Below are positions 1 to 9,166 of a stretch of DNA of 64,000 bases, in pieces. A model generated the notes under the pieces. It saw only the letters and a list, made by a program, of their open reading frames with translations. It had not been told where the DNA came from and made no database searches. This DNA comes from Aquimarina latercula DSM 2041. GTDB lineage: Bacteria > Bacteroidota > Bacteroidia > Flavobacteriales > Flavobacteriaceae. Numbering within the stretch: position 1 is the first letter of the stretch; each line of letters starts with the position of its first letter. Both the position numbers and the translations under genes were made by a program. The stretch lies in contig NZ_KE387185.1 in the NCBI RefSeq assembly GCF_000430645.1, forward strand, positions 1,337,780 to 1,401,779. Reading direction: 5' to 3'.

Positions 1-329
1 AAAGAGTTCATAATTATATACTTCTGGCACTTGCCCGTAAAAGATTAATGGATGTAGAAAATGGATATGTTTTTGGAGATCAAGGCTGGATGGCAATTGA
101 TGATTTATTAAACGATATGAGCAAAGAATTTGGTAAAGAGTTAGATGCGTATTACTTGAATTTAAAGATTTATCGAATCAGAAAATTATTGTTGGAAACA
201 AAACCGTATGGATATCTTTTTGCTAATAGTGTTGAAAGGCGATATGGTGAAATTCGGTTTGCTCACAGATTTTTTCAAATTTTAAAAGAAGAACGATGCA
301 TTGGCGAAGTGCTCGCAATAGCTAATTAA
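1..329 (+). CDS. C-terminal fragment of FHA-associated winged-helix-like protein (5' end outside window)
   Basis: The reading frame is already open at base 3, so this is the tail of a longer protein and the ATG at 48 is probably internal. The visible part reads like the C-terminal domain that follows FHA domains in some bacterial signalling proteins: an opening stretch containing LLALARKRL, then GWMAIDDLL, a long helix with LNLKIYRIRKLL, and a closing VERR...GEIRFA strand. In known relatives this fold resembles a winged helix and the FHA domain binds phosphothreonine. That suits the kinase gene that follows 40 bp downstream on the same strand, so this protein could be a phospho-reader or output of that kinase. 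The FHA domain itself is not in view, so the assignment is tentative. Confidence 0.5.
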   Translation, partial: RVHNYILLALARKRLMDVENGYVFGDQGWMAIDDLLNDMSKEFGKELDAYYLNLKIYRIRKLLLETKPYGYLFANSVERRYGEIRFAHRFFQILKEERCIGEVLAIAN

Positions 330-369
330 AACTAAAGATTTATACATAAAACAACTATAAAACCTAATC

Positions 370-3300
370 ATGGAAAACCCCTCGACTAAAAATGCCCCAA
401 ATGTCGATATTCATTTAGAAAATTATACAATACTCGAAAAGATTGGAGAAGGAGGATATGGTATTGTGTACAAAGCGATCCAAGTAAGTACGGGTCAATC
501 AGTAGCAATCAAAATACTTAAGTTTAAAGAAGTACTAGATCAGAAATCTATAAAACAACAGACAGCACGCTTTGATAGAGAAACTAAATTATGTGCGGAA
601 ATTAATCACCCTAATATTGTTAAGCTTTTAGATAAAGGATATACTAACAATCAAGAACCTTTTGCTGTTTTTGAGTATATTTCTGGACAGACATTAAAGG
701 ACTTAATTACACTTCATAACGGAATTTCTGCAGAAGAAACAGGGTTTCTAATGGGACAAGTTCTAGACGCTTTAGTGTCAGCACATGCTAAAGGGATTAT
801 TCATCGGGATCTTAAACCTCATAATATCATGGTGACCAAAACAGGAACTAGGTCACATATAAAGATATTAGATTTTGGAATTGGAATTTTTACTCACGAT
901 TTTAGGACCAGTGATTATAAAGATATCACACTTACTCATGAAGTCATTGGAACTCCTGCGTATAGTGCTCCAGAACAATTAAGGGGAGATCCTCCTACAG
1001 TAAAATCAGATTTGTATGCTTGGGGACTTATTGTATTAGAATGTTTAATAGGGCAACCTGCAATTCAGGGTTCAAGCGTTGCAGAGGTTTTTCAGAAGCA
1101 ACTAAATCCATCGGATGTGCCTTTACCTCCTTCTATTTTTGGTCATTCTTTAGGGAAAGTATTAAGTCGTGTTTTAGACAAAAATCATAATAGAAGAATT
1201 GCTACTGCAGAATTGGTTTATGAAGAATTTTCTAAAATTAATTTTAATACCATAGTTGGAGATATACAACCGCAGAATGAGCTATTACTAAAGTCTGAAG
1301 ATGCTACAGAAGTCAATCAATTAGTTTGGCGCAGTGCTCATAGTGAGAAAAGACAAATTACAGTGCTTTGTGCAAAGCTAATTTTATCCGTATCGGACCA
1401 TGCTGTTATGGAAATGGAAACCTTAGAAACCATCCAAAAAGATCAGTTGTATTTATGTAAAGAAGTTGGTGTTCGTTTTGGGGCTCATATCTCAGGAATT
1501 ATTGCGGATACAATCGTAATGTGTTTTGGATATCCTCAAGGTAGTGATAATGATGCGCGTAGAGCGGGTAGAACTGCGTTAGAACTTATAGGACAATTAC
1601 AAAAGAGAAATACGTTACTTTTTGCAAAACATGGTGTAGGATTAGATATTAGAATTGCAATGAATTCGGGGACAGTACTTATAAAACATAATACTGCTCC
1701 AGAAGGTTTGGTAACAAATACGGCTTTTAATTTGTTATATTCTGCTCCCTCAGGACAGATTTTAGCGACAGAAACTACTCGAAAATTATTAGATGCGCAT
1801 TTAGAATTTGAAGAGTTTACAATGCCAGATTTTTCAGGTTTTATAAATACTACAAATGTATATTTACTTACAGGAGAACGTCAGACAGAAGCACTTTCTA
1901 ATTTAAGTCCACGTAGTGCTGATCAAAAAATGATTGGTCGTGAAAAAGAACAAAGTAAGATTTTTGAGACTTGGGAGTCCATTGATGCTAAAAACGGAAA
2001 AGCGATAATTATAAAAGGACAAGCAGGAATAGGAAAGTCCAAATTAATTTACGAAACCAAAAAACAATTTATCAATGGTGGGTTTAAGGTTCGAGAGTGT
2101 CGTTGTCTTCCTGAGCATCAAAATAACGCATTGCATCCTATTTTTGAAATGCTAAAAAGGCATATTGGAATTCATGATAATGAAACTATTATCTCCCAAT
2201 TAGAGGAGGCTTTGGAGAAGGTTGATTGTTCACCAAAAAAAGTGATACCAGTAATATGTTCTTGGTTTTCTATCCCTTTAGGAGATAATTATCAGATTTC
2301 GGAGGCTTCTCCAGCGGAACAGAAAGAGATTTTATTTGAAGGCTTAGGGCAACTTATTCTATATATTGATAAGGATAAAAAGTTCACACTTATTATAGAA
2401 GATTTACATTGGATTGACCCTACGAGTTTAGATTTTTTAGGGGCTGTTTTATCTAAAATAGATCAAGAAAGTATCTTTTTATTATTAACTGCTCGTCCTG
2501 AGTTTAGTCCAGAATGGGATTTTGAAAATTACTCGGAGATACTCTTGAAAACCCTTAATGAGACGGCAAGTGAATCCTTAGTTAAAGATATCTTGCAGCA
2601 AAAATCAATTGAACCAATAGCACTTGATTATATTACAGACAAAACTGATGGGATTCCTTTGTTTATAGAGGATTTTACTAGGATGTTGTTAGAAGAGAAA
2701 TATTTGGTACTTGAAGGAGAAAACTATGCGTTATCAAAAAACTTTGATGCTACATCAGTTCCAGTGACTTTAAAAGGATTATTAAATGCTAGATTAGATC
2801 ATATAGGTTTTGCTAAAGAAACAGCACAGCTAGCAGCAGCAATCGGAAGAGAGTTTACTTATGATTTGTTGGTGAAATCATCGTTACACGACGAGGCTAT
2901 GGTGCAAAACAATCTTACGGCATTAATGGACGCAAACCTTATCTATCATCATCGTAGAGTACAGAATGAAAAGTATATATTTCGTCACGCTTTGATTCGT
3001 GATGCTGCCTATGATAGTATGGTATCTTTATTAAAACAAGAAGTACACGGAAGGATTGCTGAAACCATAGAAAATGATTTTGAAGATATTGTTAGGGATA
3101 ATCCTTTTGAAATAGCAGAACATTATGCGAGTGCCAAAGATTACCAAAAAGCTATTGTTTATGGTCTGAAAAAAACAAACTTTTCGATACGTCGATCTTT
3201 AAATCAAGAAGCATATAATGAATCATTAAAATGCCTTGAGTGGATAGCTGAATGTGAAGAGGGAATAACATCCTGGAAACAAGAGTTAGAACTTAATCGA

Positions 3301-4380
3301 ATTATCATACCTGCTTTAATGGTATTAGAAGGTTATGGAAGTGAACAAATCGAAGTTTTTTCTAAAAAAGCAATGCAATTAGAAGAACTACTTAAGGATG
3401 ATGTTGATTTTATGGAGACATTCCAGTCTAGTGGTGCTGATCATACTAGTAACTGGGGATTAGCACAATACCACCATATGCGATCTAACAGAAAGGAAGC
3501 CTTGTATTTATGTAAATCGATTATACATAAAGCTCGGAAAACTAAAAACAGACAAAACATATTAGATAGCTTACCTCTTATGGGTATGTTTGTTTCAACT
3601 GACGGTTTTCTGTCTGATGCTTCTTCTTATTTTGAAGAAGCACTATCATTATATGATAAGGACTTAGATGTAGAGATTGCTTTTAGAAATGGAATTGATC
3701 CTAAAACTCATACGCATGCCAATTATGCTTTTAATCTTGCATTAAAAGGAAATATAGAAAAGGCAAAACACCATTTAAAAGAAGGCCGTGATTGGGCTTT
3801 GCAAATAGAGCATGTGCCCTCTATAGCGATTACTAATGTTTATTTTATGCAGATTGCATGGTTGATTAAAGATGAGAAATGGATACAAGAATTGAATAAT
3901 ATCAATTCTGCATTTTTTGAAGAATATCCGGAAATGGGATTTTTGGCAGAATATTCTAATGTATATAATTATTGGAGAATAGGAAATATTGATCCACAAA
4001 AAGGTTTTTCTGAAATGAGAATAGTTTCTAAACAAACATATTTGCATTCTTATTTGGAAGGGGTTTTAGTAGATACTTTAATCAACAAAAAATTGTATGA
4101 CCAAGCTATTGAAACATCAGAAAAGGCTATAAAATGGGCTAAAGAAAATAAAGAGATGGTCTTTTTATCTCCTTTATATCGAATGCTTGCGATAGCTATG
4201 TGTTCTAAGAATGAAAAATTATCTGATAATGAAATTCAACTATTTGAAACTTCTGTAGAAATTGCAAAAGATCAAGGAGCTCGAATTTTTGAATTGCAAG
4301 CATATGAAGCATACAAAAATTGGATTGAAGATAAACAAAAAAAACAAACAATATCTATACAGATACAATTGCTTAAATAA
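370..4380 (+). CDS. TOMM-type Ser/Thr kinase / cyclase-homology / ATPase fusion protein
   Basis: The 1336-aa protein opens with a complete Hanks-type kinase: glycine loop GEGGYG near residue 27, Lys48 in VAIK, HRDLKPHN at 145-152, DFG at 168-170 and APE at 200-202. A class III cyclase-like domain follows at about 325-500, starting EKRQITVL. A STAND/AAA-type ATPase comes next, with Walker A GQAGIGKS (Lys556) and Walker B LIIEDLHW near 677. The last 400 residues are helical and TPR-like. This order matches the kinase/cyclase fusion family found in TOMM peptide clusters, and the YcaO gene downstream supports that. In the cyclase domain the position of the first metal-binding Asp (usual VTVLFxD) is Lys (VLCAK), so cyclase activity is doubtful. 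It probably senses or gates the modification system; that role is inference. Confidence 0.88.
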   Translation: MENPSTKNAPNVDIHLENYTILEKIGEGGYGIVYKAIQVSTGQSVAIKILKFKEVLDQKSIKQQTARFDRETKLCAEINHPNIVKLLDKGYTNNQEPFAVFEYISGQTLKDLITLHNGISAEETGFLMGQVLDALVSAHAKGIIHRDLKPHNIMVTKTGTRSHIKILDFGIGIFTHDFRTSDYKDITLTHEVIGTPAYSAPEQLRGDPPTVKSDLYAWGLIVLECLIGQPAIQGSSVAEVFQKQLNPSDVPLPPSIFGHSLGKVLSRVLDKNHNRRIATAELVYEEFSKINFNTIVGDIQPQNELLLKSEDATEVNQLVWRSAHSEKRQITVLCAKLILSVSDHAVMEMETLETIQKDQLYLCKEVGVRFGAHISGIIADTIVMCFGYPQGSDNDARRAGRTALELIGQLQKRNTLLFAKHGVGLDIRIAMNSGTVLIKHNTAPEGLVTNTAFNLLYSAPSGQILATETTRKLLDAHLEFEEFTMPDFSGFINTTNVYLLTGERQTEALSNLSPRSADQKMIGREKEQSKIFETWESIDAKNGKAIIIKGQAGIGKSKLIYETKKQFINGGFKVRECRCLPEHQNNALHPIFEMLKRHIGIHDNETIISQLEEALEKVDCSPKKVIPVICSWFSIPLGDNYQISEASPAEQKEILFEGLGQLILYIDKDKKFTLIIEDLHWIDPTSLDFLGAVLSKIDQESIFLLLTARPEFSPEWDFENYSEILLKTLNETASESLVKDILQQKSIEPIALDYITDKTDGIPLFIEDFTRMLLEEKYLVLEGENYALSKNFDATSVPVTLKGLLNARLDHIGFAKETAQLAAAIGREFTYDLLVKSSLHDEAMVQNNLTALMDANLIYHHRRVQNEKYIFRHALIRDAAYDSMVSLLKQEVHGRIAETIENDFEDIVRDNPFEIAEHYASAKDYQKAIVYGLKKTNFSIRRSLNQEAYNESLKCLEWIAECEEGITSWKQELELNRIIIPALMVLEGYGSEQIEVFSKKAMQLEELLKDDVDFMETFQSSGADHTSNWGLAQYHHMRSNRKEALYLCKSIIHKARKTKNRQNILDSLPLMGMFVSTDGFLSDASSYFEEALSLYDKDLDVEIAFRNGIDPKTHTHANYAFNLALKGNIEKAKHHLKEGRDWALQIEHVPSIAITNVYFMQIAWLIKDEKWIQELNNINSAFFEEYPEMGFLAEYSNVYNYWRIGNIDPQKGFSEMRIVSKQTYLHSYLEGVLVDTLINKKLYDQAIETSEKAIKWAKENKEMVFLSPLYRMLAIAMCSKNEKLSDNEIQLFETSVEIAKDQGARIFELQAYEAYKNWIEDKQKKQTISIQIQLLK

Positions 4381-4405
4381 ATATTCACACCTAAATTAAC
4401 TAAAA

Positions 4406-5041
4406 ATGGGAAACGTAACAACAGATCAATTGCAGAATATTATTAACAAAACTGAACCAACGATAACGAAAAAAATATCTTGGGGAGATGATCAGGAAAA
4501 GATCTTTGAAATTTGTAAAAAATATTATGAATTGTGTTTAGCTTGTGCTAAGGATAGTGATTTATACGATTCTTTCACAAATCCGAAAAATACTATTGCT
4601 TTTTTAACAGATGGTAAATTACACGGAGAAAGTAAATATGTGTTTTATTTTGATCAAGAAGAAAAAATACCTTTTGAAGGTGTTGGTATGATCCTTCCAA
4701 AACAAGGGTTAGAAATTGTTCTAGATCATCATACAGCTTGGCCAACTTTATTAATCACTCCAAAAGATAAAATTGCGGATGATGAGAAACAAAAAATCAT
4801 TTCAATAAAAGAATCACCAATGGTGGTGGAAAAAGTAGTTTTAAGTGACAGAGGAGAAAGCCAAACAGTAGCAAAAGTTAATAAGGATGCCCCGACAGCA
4901 ACGATGAATCTTGGGATAGATAACTTGGATGATTATAATCAAACGTTGGTTATGCCAAACTACATACCGAATACAGATATGTTGTTAACCATAAAAGCCA
5001 ATGAAAAGGCAGATGCAGAGATTATTATGACCTGCTGCTAA
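4406..5041 (+). CDS. Putative TOMM precursor protein ending Thr-Cys-Cys
   Basis: I do not recognise a named family. The 211-aa protein lies 25 bp after the kinase/cyclase gene and 9 bp before the fused YcaO cyclodehydratase, the usual slot for the substrate. It has no signal peptide or membrane segment, an acidic soluble body, and ends MTCC, with the two cysteines as the last two residues (210 and 211). Two more cysteines occur in LCLACAK near residue 45. Cyclodehydratases of this class turn cysteines near the C-terminus into thiazolines, so the terminal CC is the obvious candidate core and the other 200 residues would be an unusually long leader. It could instead be an accessory protein; the function is inferred from position and the CC tail. 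Confidence 0.5.
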   Translation: MGNVTTDQLQNIINKTEPTITKKISWGDDQEKIFEICKKYYELCLACAKDSDLYDSFTNPKNTIAFLTDGKLHGESKYVFYFDQEEKIPFEGVGMILPKQGLEIVLDHHTAWPTLLITPKDKIADDEKQKIISIKESPMVVEKVVLSDRGESQTVAKVNKDAPTATMNLGIDNLDDYNQTLVMPNYIPNTDMLLTIKANEKADAEIIMTCC

Positions 5042-5050
5042 TTAAAATAT

Positions 5051-7288
5051 ATGATTGAAAACCCTAGGCTAAAGTCTAATATTTATATCACAAAAATTGA
5101 TCAGAAATTACTCTATGTAATTTCTGATCAAGATATAGTTCCGGTATCAGATCCATTAGAGATTGATATTTTACAAGAAATAAATAAAGGCACATTATCG
5201 ACACAAGAACTAGCTAAGTCTTTTTTAGACAGATCAGATTTTATTTCTACTTTTCAAATTATTTCATCTTTAGAATGGAGAGGATTTATTCGAGAAGATG
5301 ATTCTCCTTATTCGGTTCGAGAAACTGCTTATTGGGAAGAGTTAGGTTTTGATGTTAAAAAACTAAAAAAAGTATTAGACCATAAATCAATTAAGATTTA
5401 TAATGTTGGAAATATTGATGATACTGTTTTTCGGAATGCTTGTATAGAAACAGGTATTCAAATTACTAATGATAATCCTACACTTAATATTGTTTTAACA
5501 GATGATTACAGTAATGAGTCTTTGAATCAATTAAACTGTAAGTTTATTAGTGAACAAAAAAAGTGGTTGTTAATAAAACCGAATAGTAATGAGATTTTAA
5601 TTGGTCCACTTTTTATTCCTGATAATACTGCTTGTTGGGATTGTTTATATCATAGATTAACAATTAATCAACCATTTAAACAGTTTTGTAAATCAATTGG
5701 TTTTGAACAAGAAAATCAGGTAAAGTCTAATCATACTATTTCAAGTCATATAGCTAGTAATATGGCTATTTTAGAAATTATAAAATGGTTATATTCTGAA
5801 AAACAACATATACTTGAAGATACTATAATTTCGTTAGATGTAAGTGTTATGAATAGTTCTCATCATTCGGTAACTAAAAGACCTCAATGTAGGACTTGTG
5901 GTGATGAAAATATATTTAAAAAGAGGAGTGCTCCGATCACAATAGGTGAGAAAATTACTATAAGTAATAAGCTAGGTGGTTATAGAACGGTGTCAGCAGA
6001 AGAAACATTTGAAAAATATAAAAAACACATAAGTAACCTATCTGGAGTTGTACCAAAAGTATCACCTTATCATAAAAAAGAAGGAGCTCCTATATTTAAT
6101 TTTGCTTCTGGAAGAAACCGTGCCTTGCAAAGCACCTCTTTATTTTGGTTAAATCATCATTTGCGAAGTGGTAATGGTGGAAAAGGTAAAAATAGTATAC
6201 AAGCAAAAACCGGAGCCTTATGTGAGGCAATTGAGCGTTATAGTTTAATGTATCATGGTGATGAGTATAGTTTTACTGCATGCTATGAGGATTTGGAAGA
6301 TGCTATCTTACCTAATGAATGTATGAATTTTAGTGAAACTCAATTTAAAAAAAGAGAAGAGATTAATAAAAATACATCGAAGTTTTATGCTTTTATACCA
6401 CAACCTTTTGATATAAATGAGAAGATGGAGTGGACTTCATTCTATTCTTTGACATATCTAAAATATAAGCATGTACCATCCTGCTTTAGTTACTCTCAAT
6501 ATCCTGCTAATGATGAACAAAAATTGTATTCTTATCCTGATTCTAATGGTTGTGCTGCGGGAAATACCATTAAAGAGGCTATTTTGCAAGGTTTTTTTGA
6601 ATTAGTAGAAAGAGATGCTGCAGCAATATGGTGGTATAATAGAATTAGAATGCCAGAAGTAGATTTGTCAACTTCGGAAAACCCTTATATTGAAACTATA
6701 GAGAAGTATTACAAAAGTATACAACGCACTATTTATGTTTTAGATATTACTTCTGATCTTAATATTCCGACTTTTGTGGCTATTTCTTCTTTGATAAATA
6801 AGACTTCAAAAAGTAATATTATTTATGCTTTTGGCTCACATGTTGACGCTAATATTGCTATAGAAAGAGCTGTAATTGAATTAAATCAGTTACTTCCTAT
6901 TGTGAAATCAGAAAGTTATTTAACGAAGGATAAGGTTTTTATAGATTGGTTGGATATGGCAACATTTAAAACTGATCAATATTTAGTGCCTAAAAAAGTA
7001 GAAAAGAAAAATCTTCAAAAAGATTATCCAATTTTGTGCGATTCTAATATAGAAAGCGCACTTAGTTTTTGTGTAGAAACAGCAAAAAGAAATGACCTAG
7101 AAGTGTTATTCTTGGATTTAACAAAAGGTGATATCGGATTGCCAGTTGTTAAAGTGATAGCACCTGGACTTCGTCATTTTTGGAGAAGAACAGGACCAGG
7201 AAGACTCTATGATGTTCCAGTAAAAATGGGATGGCTGGATGAGAAATTGTTAGAAAACGAACTCAACCCTAAAAGTATTTTTATTTAA
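5051..7288 (+). CDS. Fused TOMM leader-binding / YcaO (SagD-type) cyclodehydratase
   Basis: The 745-aa protein joins the two halves of an azoline-forming cyclodehydratase. Residues 1 to about 290 look like the E1-like, leader-peptide-binding part, with a four-cysteine zinc site made by CWDC (195, 198) and CRTC (280, 283). Residues from about 300 are the YcaO domain that activates the peptide amide with ATP: CEAIER at 391-396, GCAAGNT at 500-506 and FELVERD at 516-522 are the usual nucleotide- and magnesium-binding segments. Length fits fused C/D enzymes such as TruD. The enzyme should convert Cys (or Ser/Thr) of a precursor to azolines, and the CC-ending protein 9 bp upstream is the likely substrate. 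No SagB-type dehydrogenase is nearby, so products may stay as thiazolines. The C-terminus (NPKSIFI) lacks an obvious proline-rich PxPxP tail. Confidence 0.9.
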   Translation: MIENPRLKSNIYITKIDQKLLYVISDQDIVPVSDPLEIDILQEINKGTLSTQELAKSFLDRSDFISTFQIISSLEWRGFIREDDSPYSVRETAYWEELGFDVKKLKKVLDHKSIKIYNVGNIDDTVFRNACIETGIQITNDNPTLNIVLTDDYSNESLNQLNCKFISEQKKWLLIKPNSNEILIGPLFIPDNTACWDCLYHRLTINQPFKQFCKSIGFEQENQVKSNHTISSHIASNMAILEIIKWLYSEKQHILEDTIISLDVSVMNSSHHSVTKRPQCRTCGDENIFKKRSAPITIGEKITISNKLGGYRTVSAEETFEKYKKHISNLSGVVPKVSPYHKKEGAPIFNFASGRNRALQSTSLFWLNHHLRSGNGGKGKNSIQAKTGALCEAIERYSLMYHGDEYSFTACYEDLEDAILPNECMNFSETQFKKREEINKNTSKFYAFIPQPFDINEKMEWTSFYSLTYLKYKHVPSCFSYSQYPANDEQKLYSYPDSNGCAAGNTIKEAILQGFFELVERDAAAIWWYNRIRMPEVDLSTSENPYIETIEKYYKSIQRTIYVLDITSDLNIPTFVAISSLINKTSKSNIIYAFGSHVDANIAIERAVIELNQLLPIVKSESYLTKDKVFIDWLDMATFKTDQYLVPKKVEKKNLQKDYPILCDSNIESALSFCVETAKRNDLEVLFLDLTKGDIGLPVVKVIAPGLRHFWRRTGPGRLYDVPVKMGWLDEKLLENELNPKSIFI

Positions 7289-7307
7289 AAAATTCACTCA
7301 ATTATTT

Positions 7308-8594
7308 ATGTTATTTAGATCCTATAATAATAAGTCTTTTAAACAAACAGAGTATTATAACATTTTACCAGAAGAAGAACGCGAGATATTCGATATACTA
7401 TCAAGTGTTTTTCATTTTAAGGTAAATAATTATGTGTTAGAGCATTTGATTAATTGGGCAGCCATTCCAGAAGATCCTATATACAGATTAATTTTTCCGA
7501 GGAAAGAAATGCTAAGTGCTTTTGATTATGAAAAATTAAAGCAATTATTTAAAATAGGACTGGATGAAAAAACTAGAATTGGTTTTGTTCAATCTGTAAA
7601 AAAAAAGATGCATCCAGAAGTAAAACATGCAGAAACTGGTTTTCCTAAGATGGATGGTAAAATTATTACAGGAGGCTATAGGAATTTTCCAACTATATTA
7701 AATCTATTTCCAGATCCAATGGTAAAGACCTGTCATGCCTATTGTTCATATTGTTTTAGATGGGTTGCATTTGATAATACAGAAGCACAGAAAAAAACAG
7801 CTTATAGAGATCCATATGATCCAATTCCATATTTAAAAGAAAATCCAGAAATTACAGATGTATTATTTACTGGAGCTGATCCTTTGGTGCTAAAAGCGTC
7901 TGCAATAAAAAAATATATTGATCCTGTTTTGGAAATTGAGTCTGTACAGGTAATACGAATTAATTCTAAGGCATTAGCTTGGTGGCCTTATCGTTTTACA
8001 ACGGATAAAGATGCTGATGCATTATTAGAACTTTTTCGATATATACAATCAAAGGGTAAACATCTTAATTTCTGTGCGCATTTTACTCATGCCAGAGAAT
8101 TAGAAAATGAAGTGGTAAAAGAAGCAATACAACGAATAAAAGAAACCGGAGCTGTAATCCGTTGCCAAGGACCTTTAGTTAAAGGGATTAATGATACACC
8201 AGAAGATCTTATAGCACTATGGAAAGAACAAATAGCCAATGGCTTAATACCTTATTATTTATTTGTAGAGGCAGATCATAATCCAGAATCTTGTTTTCGT
8301 GTTCCTTTAGCAAGAGCACTTCATGTTTTTCAAGAAGCTCAGAAAAAAACTTCAGGCTTAGCCAGAACTGTTAGAGGTCCTGTGTTTATGAATGACCTTA
8401 ATAGAGTTCTTTTAGATGGAATAACAGAGCTTAACGGAGAAAAATATTTTGTTCTTAAAAGTCTACAATCTCCTCCAGAAACTAATGGAGAGGGAAAAAT
8501 CAAGCTTATTCCTTTTGATGAGCACACCAAAGATGCAGGTGACTTATTTGAATTATTCAAAGAAGATAAGTTAGAAGTGAGTTCGGTATATTAG
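7308..8594 (+). CDS. KamA-like radical SAM protein lacking the PLP lysine motif
   Basis: The 428-aa protein carries the radical SAM cluster motif CHAYCSYC (Cys142, 146, 149) in the context typical of the lysine 2,3-aminomutase (KamA) family, with FTGADPL as the SAM-binding glycine segment. True aminomutases have a glycine-rich loop with the PLP-binding lysine (GGGGK) near the C-terminus; here the matching region reads RGPVFMNDLNRVLLDG and no such loop is visible. It is therefore probably not an aminomutase even though automated annotation may call it one. It starts 19 bp after the cyclodehydratase gene and is followed by a terminator, so it is likely the last gene of the TOMM operon and could modify the same peptide. 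The substrate is unknown. Confidence 0.72.
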   Translation: MLFRSYNNKSFKQTEYYNILPEEEREIFDILSSVFHFKVNNYVLEHLINWAAIPEDPIYRLIFPRKEMLSAFDYEKLKQLFKIGLDEKTRIGFVQSVKKKMHPEVKHAETGFPKMDGKIITGGYRNFPTILNLFPDPMVKTCHAYCSYCFRWVAFDNTEAQKKTAYRDPYDPIPYLKENPEITDVLFTGADPLVLKASAIKKYIDPVLEIESVQVIRINSKALAWWPYRFTTDKDADALLELFRYIQSKGKHLNFCAHFTHARELENEVVKEAIQRIKETGAVIRCQGPLVKGINDTPEDLIALWKEQIANGLIPYYLFVEADHNPESCFRVPLARALHVFQEAQKKTSGLARTVRGPVFMNDLNRVLLDGITELNGEKYFVLKSLQSPPETNGEGKIKLIPFDEHTKDAGDLFELFKEDKLEVSSVY

Positions 8595-8667
8595 GTTCAT
8601 AATAAGATCTTTTTTTCGTATCGTAGCGATACTTCTTAAAAATAGTGCCGAATAATATAGAATAAGT

Positions 8668-8693
8668 AGTAGTCTAATTAAAGACTACTTTTT
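8668..8693 (+). terminator. Terminator after the TOMM operon
   Basis: An 8-bp perfect stem, AGTAGTCT (8668-8675) with AGACTACT (8682-8689), is followed by a short T run and TTTGGCAT. It ends the TOMM operon. The same TTTTGGCAT string follows the terminal hairpins of the RNA units downstream. Confidence 0.6.
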
Positions 8694-8697
8694 GGCA

Positions 8698-8743
8698 TGA
8701 AATATGATGAAATATTATACCTTAAGTGTTAGGCATATATTTG
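8698..8743 (+). promoter_or_regulatory. Promoter A with direct-repeat activator-like site
   Basis: TGAAATATGATGAAATA (8698-8714) contains TGAAATA twice at a 10-bp period, one helical turn. It lies 21 bp upstream of TATATTTG (8736-8743), which matches the Bacteroidota -7 consensus TAnnTTTG. No TTG -33 element is found at normal spacing, which suits an activator-dependent promoter. Confidence 0.6.
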
Positions 8744-8749
8744 TCTCAT

Positions 8750-8902
8750 CAGAGCAAAATAACTGTAAACAATTATTAGGAATAACATCAGATCAATCTA
8801 TACTGGGGGTAAACATAAGTAGGGAAAACGATTTGATGTTAAGAAAAGCTAGAATCCGTTAAGTCGAAGGGGAAAGACTTTACGGATTTTGGCATTTTTT
8901 AT
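8750..8902 (+). ncRNA. Predicted structured RNA, unit A
   Basis: The transcript is predicted from promoter A to the T-rich stretch after the second hairpin. Hairpin 1 pairs AACATCAGAT (8784-8793) with ATTTGATGTT (8831-8840). Hairpin 2 pairs AATCCGT-AAGTC with GACTT-ACGGATT (8853-8888) around a loop holding GGGG, and is followed by TTGGCATTTTTT, which should work as a terminator. The ends are estimates. An 8-codon ORF (MLRKARIR) sits between the hairpins and is probably chance. Confidence 0.5.
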
Positions 8903-8932
8903 GTGTTCTACTAAAGTAATTAGAGGGCTTTG

Positions 8933-8978
8933 TGAAATATGATGAAATATTATTTTTTAAGTGTTCGGTATATATTTG
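8933..8978 (+). promoter_or_regulatory. Promoter B with direct-repeat activator-like site
   Basis: TGAAATATGATGAAATA (8933-8949) is followed after 21 bp by TATATTTG (8971-8978), the same geometry as promoter A. The initially transcribed region TCTCATCA is also identical to A. Confidence 0.6.
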
Positions 8979-8984
8979 TCTCAT

Positions 8985-9140
8985 CAAACAATAGATAATT
9001 AGAAAATACATCAAGTAGATTAATTGTGAAATTAAGATGTATTTGAAAGGTTATAATTTTTGGTGAATAGCCAGAATAATAGGTTAGATTATTGAGCTGT
9101 AGAATCAATGGGGTAGATTCTACAGCTCTTTTGGTATTTG
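8985..9140 (+). ncRNA. Predicted structured RNA, unit B
   Basis: Hairpin 1 pairs AAATACATC (9004-9012) with GATGTATTT (9036-9044) and includes an inner TTAATT/AATTAA stem. Hairpin 2 is a perfect 13-bp stem, GAGCTGTAGAATC (9094-9106) with GATTCTACAGCTC (9116-9128), closing the loop AATGGGGTA, followed by TTTTGGTATTTG. Compared with unit C, the second and sixth base pairs of hairpin 2 differ on both arms in a compensating way, which supports a selected RNA structure. Confidence 0.55.
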
Positions 9141-9166
9141 TAGCTTTTGATTAATAAATGAAGCAA

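Noticed and set aside
7308-8594. Annotation as lysine 2,3-aminomutase
   Set aside because: The PLP-binding glycine-rich lysine loop of true aminomutases is not visible, so only a KamA-like radical SAM call is justified.
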